A stretch of DNA of 64,000 nucleotides from Strix aluco (lineage: Eukaryota > Chordata > Aves > Strigiformes > Strigidae). The notes beneath the pieces are model-generated. The model saw nothing but the letters and a program-made list of their open reading frames with translations. It was not told where the DNA came from and did no database searches. Of this stretch, positions 1 to 11,028 are shown one piece after another (the first letter of the stretch is position 1; every line of letters starts with the position of its first letter). The stretch covers positions 4,837,985 through 4,901,984 of the forward strand of contig NC_133940.1 of NCBI RefSeq assembly GCF_031877795.1, in the 5' to 3' direction. The translations under genes and the position numbers were made by a program.

Positions 1-3000
1 ACAAACATCTCCCATCAGGGGAGTCACTGGTTCCGATGGTTTTAGACAGACCCTCGCTGACCTGAGACAGCCCTACCACACAACTCCTCTCACCAGGTCA
101 TGTTGGCTGCCTGTTTTCAGCTGTTTTGGAACAGCTGAAGGTGCTGGAGGCCCCCAGACACTCCAGCCCACATTTAAAAAGCAGGGTTCCCAAGGCCTTG
201 AAACCCTGCGCTGCCTCTGGAAGCGTGGATAGGAAAGCAGACATGGGAGAAAAATAAACTCAGAGGTTCTGCCAACAGAAACAGCAGGCACAGACTCTGC
301 AAACACAGAGAACGCATCCCAAAATAAGCAACCATCCTGGCAGCGGAAGAGAACAGTCCCCATATGCTGATTTCTGTTTCAGCATCCTATGGAAATCATG
401 CCTGGTTACAACCCCCTGGAGCTCGAGGGACCGGTTCCAAGATTGCAGGAAGAAATTAAAAGGAAAGTACCTGACTTGCTGCTGATAGCCCAGGCAGAAA
501 ATTAAAATCTGGTGACAGAAGGAAGCAACGTGGAATATTTCTACAACAAAAGTGTTTTCTGATACTCTTGAAAAAACAAAACTGGTCACTGGATTCAGCT
601 GGTAAGTTCTATTCCTTCAGCTCCTGGTCTCGCTAGGTTCATTCAGGAATAACCAACCCCTCTGATCCCTTAGCGACTTCTCTCTGCCAGATGCTATAAC
701 CAACCCAGGTCCACATCCCTCAGGAGAACAGGAGCCAACTTGAACTTTGATAAACCAAGAAGGCAGCCACTTCCTGAATTCACTTGAATACATCCATGGT
801 TTATTTGCTTAAATAAAGGTAGAATCTCGGTTTTACAATTCCAGTTCTGTAGCGATAGCAACAACCGCAGCAGCGTGAGTGGACACAGGGAGGGGGTGGC
901 TGTTGGCACTGAACTTTGCAACAAGAGTTCAAAATCCTGTCTCCTTTGGAAATTGTGCGTATCGTTTAAAATAAGTTAAACAATATATTATACTATACTT
1001 TTTAAAATGGATTTGTAAAACACCTAGGCCTAATAAAATAGGTGGCTTTTTAAAAAAGTCAACGATCCAATGTCTGTTAGGAATGAAAGATGCTGTGTAA
1101 CACCCTCTGGCAGTACACACTGTTTGCACAGCCTGTGCACAATGAGGCTCTCGAGCTTCAGCTGTCAGCATCAACACGCACCCAGGCTACTGCAAACAGC
1201 GTGCTGCACCCGGGCCTCCCACAGCGCGGCTTGGTCAGTCTCTGCCCTCTCCCGGGGGTGCCAGTCCTCACACAGATCCCCCGAGAGCCGTGCTGGGGAA
1301 GCAGCAGCTTCAGCTGCAGGGAGCTCCCTCAGCAGCCCCTCTGGCAGGGCCGAGCAGCACACAAGGGCCTGAGCTGGGTCCAACCCCGGGTCCCTGCGCA
1401 AACCAGCTCTGCAGGAATGTGTCAGAGATGTAAATCAGAACCACAGATCAGAGAGTCTGCGATTTTGAAGGAAATATCAAGCAGTGTCAAACTGAAGAAA
1501 AATCTAGAGGCCTGGGGAGACAGACACTGGTAAATAAACAGACATTGGTAAATAAACAGTAACAATAACTTTAATATCCCGTAAAAATCTGCTGTACCTA
1601 CAGAGGCAGAGCCTTCTCCTATACCTCAAGGGACCTGGTTTTTCAGAGACTGCAAGCACTTCCTATCTATACTCGTGAATATGAGTGTTCAGTCCTGTTT
1701 AGAAATCAGATCCTTCTAAAGCACTTTGCATTAAAGCTTCAGTCCCTTCCACACGTGGGTGCCCTGCAGAGGAAAGCAGGATCACCCCGAGTTCCCCCAG
1801 AGGAGACTCCCTGCATGCTCAGAGACTGCTTGGCGATGGGGATTAGCTGCCACCAGCCAGCACCAAGGCAGAGATTGCCCTGCTCCAAAGCACAGGCTGC
1901 TCGATTTGAGCTACGTCACAGTGGGAATCACATCCAGCAGCTAGAGGATACGTACTCGGGGAAGCTCTCCCCACGGCAGGCTCCTATGTGCTTATGGGCA
2001 AAGTCATAGTTTTAGACAAACGCTTGCATGGGAAGTTGCAGGACATGAGGTTATAATGGTAATGACAGCAGTCAGCAAGCACTCATCTCTGCTACACAGA
2101 CAGCTTGGGACTAACACCTAACAAGGGCAGGAGCTGGGATCAGCAAAGCCTGGCGCCCTTTTCTAGAAGGTTCCTTGCCCACCCCCCATAACATTTTTCA
2201 GGCGCCTTGAACAAAGGTGGAAGCAGTGCAGCTCTCTCCCCAGTGGGCTGAGCACAGCAGCCACTAACAAAGGCCAGTTAACAGAGCAGACATCCTCTAC
2301 CAGTGAAGCTGGTTGTATGAATTACAGATAAAATGTACTGAATTCCCCGTTAGGGAGTAAGGGCCAGGACAATGGCATGAGCTAACTGCGTTCAGCAGCA
2401 CTGCACTTGACACAACAGGAAATAAAGTGAATGGTTCTATGCCGCAGCATCCAGATGGGAACACCCGTGTTAAAGCAACTGAAGGTGCTGATGCACCAGC
2501 TAACGAAGCACAGTGGTCACTGGCCCTGCGCACCCAGTGAGTGGATTTAACAGCTGACCACACATGACTCCCCCAGCCACCTGCACACCTAGGAGACATC
2601 CCACCCACCCACCCACCATCCGGGCTGCTAGAGCATATCATCTGGACACAGCGATTACTTGTGACAGAAACCAGCTGAAGTTTCACGCTCCAGATCTCCT
2701 GAACTCCTGAGTAACTCTAAACCCTTTGACATGACACAGCAAGTGTCCACATCGGTATTTTTCATCCAGGGCTTCAAGGTTTGAGAAGTGAGATCCGGTG
2801 TTGAGCCTCCACAAGAGACAAGGAAACAGATATTAAACAAGCAGCAGACAGTCTCTCCACAAAATAACACTCGCACAAGACAAAGTTAGAGGTGAGGAAA
2901 AACAGACCAGAAATAGGCAGCTACGAAGAAGCGATGCTGCCACACTCAAACACAGGTCCATCTCTCCTTTGTACGTTGCTTCAGATCAGAGCTCCAACAA

Positions 3001-3571
3001 CTCTCAGCACAACTGAGTCTCAGGACACAAAGCACTTACCCCAGACAACAGATACACACATCTCAGCCACTCTAGTATTTGGCATTCTCACAGTCGCATG
3101 GGCTAGAGTCTCTACAACAGGTTTTGTTCGGTATGTTGAGCAGACTTTCCTTTGGCAGTAAGGTCATGAGTTTAGTGGGTCTAGTATTTCTTTTGAGTTC
3201 AGGACTAAAATACTTCAAAGAGTGTCTAGAGAGCTCTCAGCTTTGTTTCGCAGGCAGTTCTTGGTACAGATCAGATCACTACTGTCTTTAGTGACTTTAA
3301 AGGACTTTAACCCAGTCCTTTCAACCTGCTACAACAGGCAGAGATGGAAGCAGGACTACGCTCACATGCTCTTTTAACAGCTGCCTCCTGCAGATACATG
3401 CTCTGTGCCTGAAAATTCCAGCCAGAATTCAGATGGTGAGGCTGCAACTCCCCAGTGAGCAAAAACACCTATTGTCCTTGTGGCCCCTCTCCTCAGAGTG
3501 CCCCAGAGCTGCCTGTGCTTATTCCGATCCAGCCGCCAGCTCGAGCGACGTTCCCGAAGCAGCAGCCACTC
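1..3571 (-). other. RAB9B: Candidate RAB9B 3' UTR and downstream flank
   Basis: No coding region is convincing here. The DNA directly follows the RAB9B stop codon on the minus strand, so at least the right part should be 3' UTR. Reading downstream from the stop, the first AATAAA I find on the minus strand is at 800-805, which would give a UTR of about 2.8 kb; an ATTAAA lies near 1570. The AT-rich stretch 940-1060 just before that signal fits a UTR end. The extent is inferred from signals only. Left of about 780 I see no gene, repeat or RNA. Confidence 0.4.
800..805 (-). terminator. Candidate RAB9B poly(A) signal
   Basis: A minus-strand AATAAA, the first canonical one found by eye downstream of the RAB9B stop. 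A plus-strand AATAAA sits a few bases to the right, so the hexamer alone is weak evidence. Confidence 0.3.
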
Positions 3572-4177
3572 TTAACAACAGGAAGACCCTGACTTGGAGC
3601 TGGAATGCAGGTCAATGGTGTGGCCCAGCATGCAGTGCTCTAGCTGCTCCTCCACCGCCAGCACCTGTCGCACGGCCTCCTCGAAGGCCACTGCCACATT
3701 GGTGTCATCCTTGGCACTAGTCTCCAGGTACGGATAGTTACCGTTCTCCATGCACCAGGCCTGGGCCTCCTCTGTGCTCACTTGTCTCTCGAGTTTGTCT
3801 ATCTTGTTGCCCAGGACTACAAATGGGAAGTGTTCACGGTCCTTCACGTCAGCATAATAGACAAACTCCTTCTGCCAGTTACTGAGGTTCTCGAAGCTCT
3901 GCCGGTCGTCCACGCTGAAGGTCAGCAGGCAGCAGTCTGCTCCCCTGTAAAAGGGGGTTCGCAGGCTCTTGAATCTCTCCTGTCCCGCAGTGTCCCAAAT
4001 CTGGAGGGTCACAAAACGTCCATCCACCTCCAGGTCCCGGTTTAAGAACTCCACACCAATTGTGTGGAAAGCCTGTGAGTCAAACTTGTTGGTGACATAC
4101 CGGTTCATGAGGGAGCTTTTCCCAACTCCACCATCCCCAAGGAGAATGACCTTTAAGAGCAAGGACTTCCCACTCAT
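3572..4177 (-). CDS. RAB9B: RAB9B, Rab-family small GTPase
   Basis: Complete 201-residue Rab GTPase in one exon. Rab9 proteins cycle between GDP and GTP and recruit effectors that carry mannose-6-phosphate receptors from late endosomes to the trans-Golgi. Visible motifs are the P-loop GDGGVGKS (14-21), the switch I threonine (T39 in FHTIGVEF), WDTAGQ (61-66) with catalytic Q66, NKID (124-127), ETSAK (152-156) and a C-terminal CC (200-201) for double geranylgeranylation. It is RAB9B, not RAB9A: the N-terminus MSGKSLLLK, the DSQAFHT stretch and the C-terminal EEQLEHCMLGHTIDL follow RAB9B. The start is the MSGK methionine. The frame stays open for 53 residues upstream, but that stretch crosses a splice acceptor (ag at 4213-4214), so it is intronic. 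Intact, with no missing key residue. Confidence 0.97.
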   Translation of the reverse strand: MSGKSLLLKVILLGDGGVGKSSLMNRYVTNKFDSQAFHTIGVEFLNRDLEVDGRFVTLQIWDTAGQERFKSLRTPFYRGADCCLLTFSVDDRQSFENLSNWQKEFVYYADVKDREHFPFVVLGNKIDKLERQVSTEEAQAWCMENGNYPYLETSAKDDTNVAVAFEEAVRQVLAVEEQLEHCMLGHTIDLHSSSKSGSSCC

Positions 4178-4212
4178 TGCAGCAGGACGGAGTGGCGCCG
4201 TACCAAGGCAAT
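4178..4212 (-). other. RAB9B: RAB9B 5' UTR portion of the coding exon
   Basis: A splice acceptor (pyrimidine-containing tract ending in ctgcag) lies just upstream of the start codon on the minus strand and leaves about 35 bases of 5' UTR in the coding exon. This matches the known RAB9B layout of a single coding exon preceded by non-coding exons. The acceptor is inferred from sequence only. Confidence 0.55.
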
Positions 4213-6799
4213 CTGCAGGGTTCAGAAATAGTACAAAATGGCTATTTGACTTGTGGATTCTGCAGAAAGTTGCACACAGATCAGAACATGCTATTTCCAT
4301 TCCCACTTCTGAACAAATTTTGTATATAGGAGGCAACCTCTCTTACTAGATATTAGAGCTGGGAATTGGGCAAGTTTTCAGGCACACAAGTCCTCCATCA
4401 GGTCCAAAATGGAAGCAGCAGGAGGTCACCACTGTAAGTGCCAGGTGAGAACACCTGTTGAGAGTTTAGTGTCAATTATACCACTTTTGGTGAAAACTCT
4501 GTATCTGAAAGCTTGTCTAGTTTTTCCAAACACACCATCACTAGTTAAACATCTCTTCTGGCCTGTGTCCTCAGGCTATCACAGAAACAGCAAAATCACC
4601 AGGGATCACCATCACCAGGCCTTCCTTTCCACTGTGCAATCACTAGCTAAATAATTCCTCCTATCTGACTTGCTCTACTGGAAAGATATAAAAGATGTAC
4701 AGGCCCAGCATCAATACAAGTCATCTGGCAAACCAGTTCTTAATCACCCCAAGAATGCTGACTCACCTTACAAGTGGAGCTGCGCTTGTTTTCTGCATGA
4801 TCTCTGCAGCTCAGAAGGGGTTTCTCAGGCACAGAGACCCAGCTCCTCTGCTCCTCTTTTCTGGCAATGCTCTTTGCAGGCCAGTTTGCTATGGCACAGC
4901 TGCAAGTTCCCATTGCAACAACCCCGGCACCACAGTCAGCGGTCCAAGAGAAAGGCCAAGTGCCAACCAGTCCTCCCCCTCCCAGGGACATTCTGCAAGC
5001 AAAGGTAAAGGCCTGACACGGAATAAGAGGTTTGTTTGGCTGCTGTCTGTACTGTACCTGCTCTAGAAATACAGCACTTCTGTCTCCAGGACTGTCCAGG
5101 GAACACCTTCCTCCAGCATAACAGTCACTAAAAAACAAACACCAGTCAGTGAGGTTGCCAGAGCTGCACTCAGTGCACTGCCTTTCAATTTGTAATGTTT
5201 CATAATGGGACCCAGGCTGGAAGAACAACACCAAAGCTCTAGGAAGCTGAAAGTGCAGTGCTGATGGCCGAGATAAACCAGGCAAGAACAAGGCGTTGCA
5301 GACAGAGTTTTCCTCGCCCTAAGTAGAATGGAACACAGCCCATTTCTGTCCAGGGCAGAGTCAGTACATTACAGATGCTAAACCCAAATAAGAAAATTAT
5401 AAATTGAAGGTGCTCTGGCATGAGTGCACTGGCTGCGTAACCCACGTCTCCCCTCAATCCAGGGGATGCCAATAGCTTTGATCTGCTTGGCCTGCCTACC
5501 CACACACTCTGGAATCTGATCTGAGGATTGAACACGTGCCTGAATCTGCTAACCAGAAGAGTGAGCCAGTTGGCAAGAGCCTGGTATGAAAAGAGATGAG
5601 ATCTAACTTGCTTACACCTGCTACCGACGTTCCTGGGAAGGGTGTGGACATGTAGTGCTGCTTTAGTGATGACACCACCAGACCAGCCTCCACCCAACTG
5701 GAACAGGAGCATTCGACACTGCTCAGATCAGCACTCCTATTCTGACTGTTGACTTTCAGGTCAAAACCCACTTTCTGCATTAATCGCGGGGGGCCCTGCT
5801 CAACTTTGTTTCTGCTCTTCTGCAGCTCTTTCAACCAGCGCTTACCACAAAGCCAAAATCAAAAACTTCTGCTTCTGTTTCAAGTTAGTTTCCGTGGAAA
5901 GTGCAGAGACTAACTCACGCCTCACCGATTTCACTTCCCCTGCACAGAAACACCCCAAATCAAGCACAGCTGAACTAACCTGATGTGCCACGGGACATCT
6001 GAGATGCATCTGTGCAACCCAGTGGTTCTAAAGCAAAGACGAAAATGCAAATATCACAGAGACAAACAGGAATTGCAGCATAGCTCCCTGGGGCTGACAG
6101 CTTTGGGAAACTCTCCCCTCATCAGGTGAGCTGTTCAAAAGCCTTGCTCTTGCTTTTCCAAACCCTTGCTGAGTGGGGTTTAAGATGGTCCCTGCCCCCT
6201 GTCACAAAAACCCTTCCTGACACACGCCATCAGCCCTGACAAGACCTTCCGTTTAGAAATGATTTGTTAGCAAGTGATGAGCAGACACTTTAAAAACGTC
6301 TAATGGGTTATGCGAGGCTGCTCCAGAGCCCGGCAGGTCAGCGGACATGGCACAGCCACGACACCGATGGGCACGCTGCCACCCGTGACACCCGCATTAG
6401 CAACGCCGGCTGCAACCTGCGTTCGCCCATCAGCCCTTTGCCAGAGATTTCAGAGGCCAACCTCGACTTGCAGCAGGACCGAAGCCCCTCACGCAAGCCA
6501 CCAGCACCTGTTTGCAGATAAAAACAGCGGGGTGCGGGTGTGGGAGCTGCGCGATGGGCCTCGCCCCCCCCCCTCGACTCCCCAGGCCCTGGCTCCTAGC
6601 TCGGCCCGAGGCGAGACCCTCCGGCGGGCCCTTGCCCGACCCACAGGCCGAAGCGGCCGAGGAGAGGAGCGGGGAGGCGCTGCCCCCCGCGAGGAGGGGG
6701 CTGCCGGGGCCCGTCGGAAGGCTCCGGGGAAGAGCAGCGACCCGGCAGCGCCGCGGGGTGCCCGGGGCGCGGGGGAAATGGCGCCGCGCCCGCCCTTAC
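4213..6799 (-). other. RAB9B: RAB9B 5' UTR intron(s)
   Basis: Between the coding-exon acceptor and the donor in the CpG island there is non-repetitive DNA of ordinary composition. A second non-coding exon may be hidden here, but I cannot identify one. No other gene or transposable element is recognised. Confidence 0.45.
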
Positions 6800-6870
6800 C
6801 TCCCTCCGCGCCGCCGCCGCCCCCTGACCCGCCGGGCGCAGGTGCCGCCTCACCCCGCGCATGCGCAGCG
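6800..6870 (-). other. RAB9B: Probable RAB9B non-coding exon 1 (5' edge uncertain)
   Basis: The 3' edge is set by the donor consensus at 6795-6800. The 5' edge is a guess from the NRF1 site, which in TATA-less promoters usually lies close to the start site. Confidence 0.4.
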
Positions 6871-6961
6871 CACGCGCCCGCCCGCCACCCGCCGCGCGCG
6901 CCAAGGGGCGGGGCCTGGGCGCCGCTGTCCCGCGTGTGCCCGCAGCGCCCGGCCCCGTCCC

Positions 6962-7070
6962 CCGCCGCCCTCCTCCCGTCCCCCCGGTGCTCCCCGGCCC
7001 CCGCCGCCCTCCTCCCGTCCCCCCGGTGCTCCCCGGCCCCACCGCCCGCCGCCCTCCTCCCGTCCCCGCG
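6962..7070. repeat. GC-rich minisatellite, three copies of about 39 bp
   Basis: Units begin ccgccgccctcctcccgtcc at 6962, 7001 and 7046. The first two units are nearly identical; the third is partial and follows a 6-base insertion. It lies within the RAB9B CpG island, just upstream of the GC box. Confidence 0.8.
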
Positions 7071-7178
7071 GTGGGGAGGGCGGGCTCCGCGGGACCCGCA
7101 CCCCGGCTCAGGCACGCGGCACCAGGGAGCGCCCCACTGCGGTGGTGGGGCCATGGGTGAGGCCGCGGCACCCTGCAC

Positions 7179-7445
7179 TGAATCCCAGAATCATCTCGGT
7201 GGGAAAAGCCCTTGAAGCTCCCCCAGTCCAACCATGAACCTCACACTGACCGTTCCCAACTCCACCAGATCCCTCAGCGCTGGGTCAACCCGACTCTTCA
7301 ACCCCTCCAGGGATGGGGACTCCCCCCCTGCCCTGGGCAGCCCATTCCAAGGCTTCTGGAAAGAAATCCTTCCTAAGAGCCAGTCTGACCCTGCGCTGGC
7401 GCAGCTTGGGGCCATTCCCTCTTATCAGCAGCTCCTTGCCACACA
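7179..7445 (-). mobile_element. CR1 LINE 3' end fragment
   Basis: On the plus strand this reads as the reverse complement of a CR1 3' end: a cagaatcat tail remnant, then ccagtccaaccatgaacc, then ttccaaggcttctggaaa. The element is on the minus strand, heavily 5'-truncated and non-coding. It shares its 3' end type with the copy at 18905. CR1 is the dominant avian retroposon. Confidence 0.85.
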
Positions 7446-8882
7446 AAGCCCCGCGCGTGTCCCCCCGCGCCTGTTCCGGGGTGCTCAGCAGCCTCTCCCT
7501 CACCCAGCAGCTGCAGAAGGGGGATGTGCAGAAATAAATTAACAAATATCCCAAACGGCTTCTCCCTGATTCCCCATTTAGTGCTGAGGGAGGCAAATGG
7601 CTGGCAGCTGCCCAAGGGAGCGCGACTCCCCCAGCGCTCCCCATCACCCCTGGGACCAGCAGGGAGAATGCCCTTAAGGAGGGTTCTGGGAAAGAGCAGC
7701 AAATACAAACATTCCAGGTGGTTGAAAGGAAAATTAGTGACAAGGTCACCTCAGCCTGCAGAAGACAGTGAGGTGAGAGGGAGGGGGAGACGAGTCCCCC
7801 AGGTAGCTGCAGGGAGGGTTTTGGGGAGCAGGAGCCACCCGCCCCGCCCAGCATCATCAGCTCTTCTTCCTACCAGTGCCTGGTGCACACCCAGAGACAG
7901 CTCCGAAACTTGGGGACACCACTCGCTGTGGGCTGCAGGACACCCCGGGCACCTTCCCTGGGGGGGACAGAGCCCCTCGCATGGATGGCCGGGGCTTTTT
8001 GGCCATCTGAGCTCAGCACCAGCCCCAGGGCCAAGCGGGTGCCACAAAAGTGCATTGATTCTCTCCTCCCCCCTGGAAAAACATGAGCTGGGAGGAGGAT
8101 TTAAAGTAAGCCAGGGATTATAGTAATACCAGCCTCGGTGATCTATCAGAGGAGACGGGGAACGAGAGAAGCATAGCGGGGTGAGGAGTGGGCAGCAGGG
8201 GAGGGCCCGAGGGTGCAGAGTGCTGGTAGTCTGTGGCCAGGGGAGCCCAGGGAGTAGGGGGGTCCTCCTTAGGTGTGTATTTGGGGCACCAACGTACGCG
8301 CCAGCTCCAGGCCCAGCAGCGCAGGGTGCTGCTGATACAGACGGCAGACCCAGCCCCACCGCTGGCTGGGGCTCGCTCCGGACCAGCCCTGCCAGGGCCA
8401 CCCGCCACTGGGGCAAGCCTCTGAGCACAGCACACCTCCCCCTGCTTCAGCAGCCATTTAATCCCATTATTTGTCATTATTTATTTATTGGAAATCTAAT
8501 TTAGCTTGTCAGAATACCAAGGCCAGGAGGGGCAAGACACCTCCTGAGTGAGGTAGAGCTGCCAGGACAGATCCTGCTAAGGCAAGAGGGGCACGGTGCT
8601 CTGCCCTGGCACACTGGATCACCCCAAGCAGGGCTGGCAAGCACCAAAGCCTCAGGGGATGCTGTCTGTAGGGCTTAGGGAGGGCAGCATGTTCCTACAG
8701 CGCATCCAAGGACACCACAGGGCCAGTGGCCCCACCTGATCATGCTCAAGGGGCCCCCATATGCCCCCAGGCTGAGCCACAGGCACTGGGAGACGTTAGA
8801 GAGTCACCTGCCCATCTGGGCAACTTTGGCTCCTGGGGCCTGTGCTCGCTGAGCTGGGCGACAACCTGTTTGGCATCTGGAG
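7446..8882. other. Intergenic stretch, no gene recognised
   Basis: GC-rich unique-looking DNA. Open frames here are short and resemble no known protein. An AT-rich island at 8455-8515 stands out from its surroundings and could be a conserved non-coding element. Confidence 0.5.
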
Positions 8883-9074
8883 TGGGTTGACCTTGGCTGG
8901 ACACCACATGCCCACCAAGTTGCTCTATCACTGTCCTCCTCAGCAGGATGGGGGAGAGAAAATAAGATGGAAAAGAACTCATGGATCAAGATAAAGGCAG
9001 TTCAATAAAGCAGAAACAAAGGCTGCACATGGAAACAAGCGAAAACGAAAGATTTATTCTCTACTTCCCATCAG
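8883..9074 (-). repeat. Partial 3' LTR of the ERV-L-like element
   Basis: About 190 bp aligns with 13727-13914 of the other LTR, including tgggttgacc at the outer edge and the block ending ctacttcccatcag. The flanks of the two outer ends show no clear target-site duplication. Confidence 0.85.
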
Positions 9075-10105
9075 TGGGCTATGTCAGTATAGAGATAAAG
9101 CACTGTCCACTTTTCTCATTCAGCAATCCGTAGGGCTAGTTGCATGGCTTTCACTTCTGCAAACTGACTCGCCCTCTCCTTCAGTGGCTTCAACAACTTG
9201 TCGTGTGGGACTCCGCACAGCAGCTTTCCACTTCTGGTGGTTTCCTACAACACGACAGGATCCATCAGTAAACAAAGCACAAGGCCTTTCATCTTCTGAC
9301 AACTCATCATATGGTGGTGCCTCTTGGGCATGAGCCACCTCCTCAGGCAATGCTCCAAAATCTCTGCCTTCTGCCCAGTCCGTGATGTCTTCCAGGATTT
9401 CTGGGTGATTGGGTTTCCCCAGTCAAGTTCATTGCATGATAAACACTACCCACTTACTCCATGTAGTACTGGTTTCGTGATGCGTAGAGGGGATGTTTCC
9501 TTTGAACATCCAGTGTAGCATGGGCAATTGTGGTTCCAAGAGGAGATATGCTTCTGTACCAACAACTTCTGAGGCAGCTCAAACCCCCTCATATGCTGCT
9601 AGGATCTCTTTTTCAGTTGGGCTGTAGTGGGCTTCTGATCCTCAATACCCACAGCTCCAAAACCCTAATGGTTGACCTTGGATTTCTCCTGGTGTTTTCT
9701 GCCAGAGAGTCCAGGTAAGACCATGCTCCCCAGCTGCAGTGTAGAGTACATTTTGCACGGCTGGTCCTCTCTGGACAGGCCCAAGAGCTACTGCACGAGC
9801 TATCTCCTGTTTGATATGCTCAAAGGCTTGTTGTTGCTCAAGACCCCACTCCAAATAGCTCTTCTTTTGGGTTACTCAGTAGGAGGTCTCACAAGCTGAC
9901 TATAACCTGGAATACGCATGCTCCAGAATCTCACAAGGCCTAGGAAAGCTAGTGTTTCCTTCGTGTTAGCTGGGGGAGAAATAGTTGCTATCTTGTTGAT
10001 CACATCCATAGTGACATGACAGTGTCCATCCTGCCATTTTATTTCCAAGAACTGAATCTCCTGTGCAGCTCCCTTGACCTTGCTTCTTTTTATGGTGAAA
10101 CTAGC

Positions 10106-11028
10106 TTTCAGAACCATAGAACCATGGAATGGTTTGGGTTGGAAGGGACCTTAAAGATCATCTAGTCCACCTCCCCTGCCATGGGCAGGGACACCTTCCA
10201 CTAGCCCAGGTTGCCCAAAGCCCCATCCAACCTGGCCTTGAACCCTTCCAGGGAGGGGGCAGCCACAGCTTCTCTGGGCAACTTGTGCCAGTGTCTCACC
10301 CCCCTCACAGGGAAGAATTTCTTCCTTAGATCTCATCTAAATCTCCCCTCTTCCAGTTTAAAACTGTTACCCCTCATCCTATCCTTACACCCCCTGATCA
10401 AGAGTCCCTCCCCCCTTTCCTGTAGCCCCTTTCAGTCCTGGGAGGCCCCTCTAAGGTCTCCCCGGAGCCTTCTCTTCTCCAGCTGAACACCCCCAACTCT
10501 CAGCCTGTCCTCACAGGGGGGGTGCTCCAGCCCCCCGAGCATCTTCGTGGCCTCCTCTGGCCCCGCTCGAGCAGGTCCGTGTCCTTCTGATGTTGGTGCC
10601 CCCAGAGCTGCACCCAGCACTGCAGGGGGGGTCTCATGAGAGCGGAGCAAAGGGGAGAATCCCCTCCCTGTACCTGCTGCCCACACTGCTCTGGGTGCAG
10701 CCCAGGACACAGTTGGCTTTCTGGGCTGTGAGCGCACATTGCTGGCTCACAGTCAGTTTTCCATCCACTAATATCCCCAAGTCCTTCTCCTTGGGGCTGT
10801 TCTCAATCCACTCCTCGCCCAGCCTGTATCTGTGCTTGGGATTGCCCTGACCCATGTGCAGGACCTTGCCCTTGGCCTTGTTGAACTCCATGAGGTTTGC
10901 ACGTCCCACCTCTCCAGCCTGTCCAGGTCCCTCGGGATGGCACATCCCTTCCCTCAGCGTGTCACCGCACCACACAGCTCGGTGCCGTTGGTGCACTCTG
11001 TCCATGTCGCCAGCAAAGATGTTAAACT
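10106..11028 (-). mobile_element. CR1 LINE inserted in the ERV pol region
   Basis: This starts at an agaaccatagaaccatgg tail remnant and runs through the conserved CR1 3' UTR (ggtttgggttggaagggacc) into the end of the reverse-transcriptase ORF on the minus strand. Pieces such as LGILVDGKLTVSQQCALTAQ are typical of the CR1 ORF2 C-terminus. ERV reverse-transcriptase sequence continues on both sides, so the CR1 is younger than the provirus. It is 5'-truncated, about 0.9 kb long and not capable of coding. Confidence 0.9.

Larger units (their letters stand above)
6530..7170 (-). promoter_or_regulatory. RAB9B: CpG-island promoter of RAB9B
   Basis: A very GC- and CpG-rich block. It holds a palindromic NRF1-type site, GCGCATGCGCA, at 6857-6867, a GC box (ggggcggggc) near 6903-6912, and on the minus strand a strong splice donor GGAG|GTAAGG with the exon ending at 6800. 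This fits a TATA-less housekeeping promoter and a non-coding first exon of RAB9B ending at 6800. The transcription start is probably between 6800 and 6960 but is not fixed by sequence. Confidence 0.65.

Noticed and set aside
4178-4336. 53-residue N-terminal extension of RAB9B
   Set aside because: Rab9 proteins start at MSGK/MAGK. The extension crosses a splice acceptor and has no Rab-like features.
6310-7237. Overlapping long frames on both strands in the RAB9B CpG island
   Set aside because: Caused by high GC content and the C-rich minisatellite; no conserved protein features.
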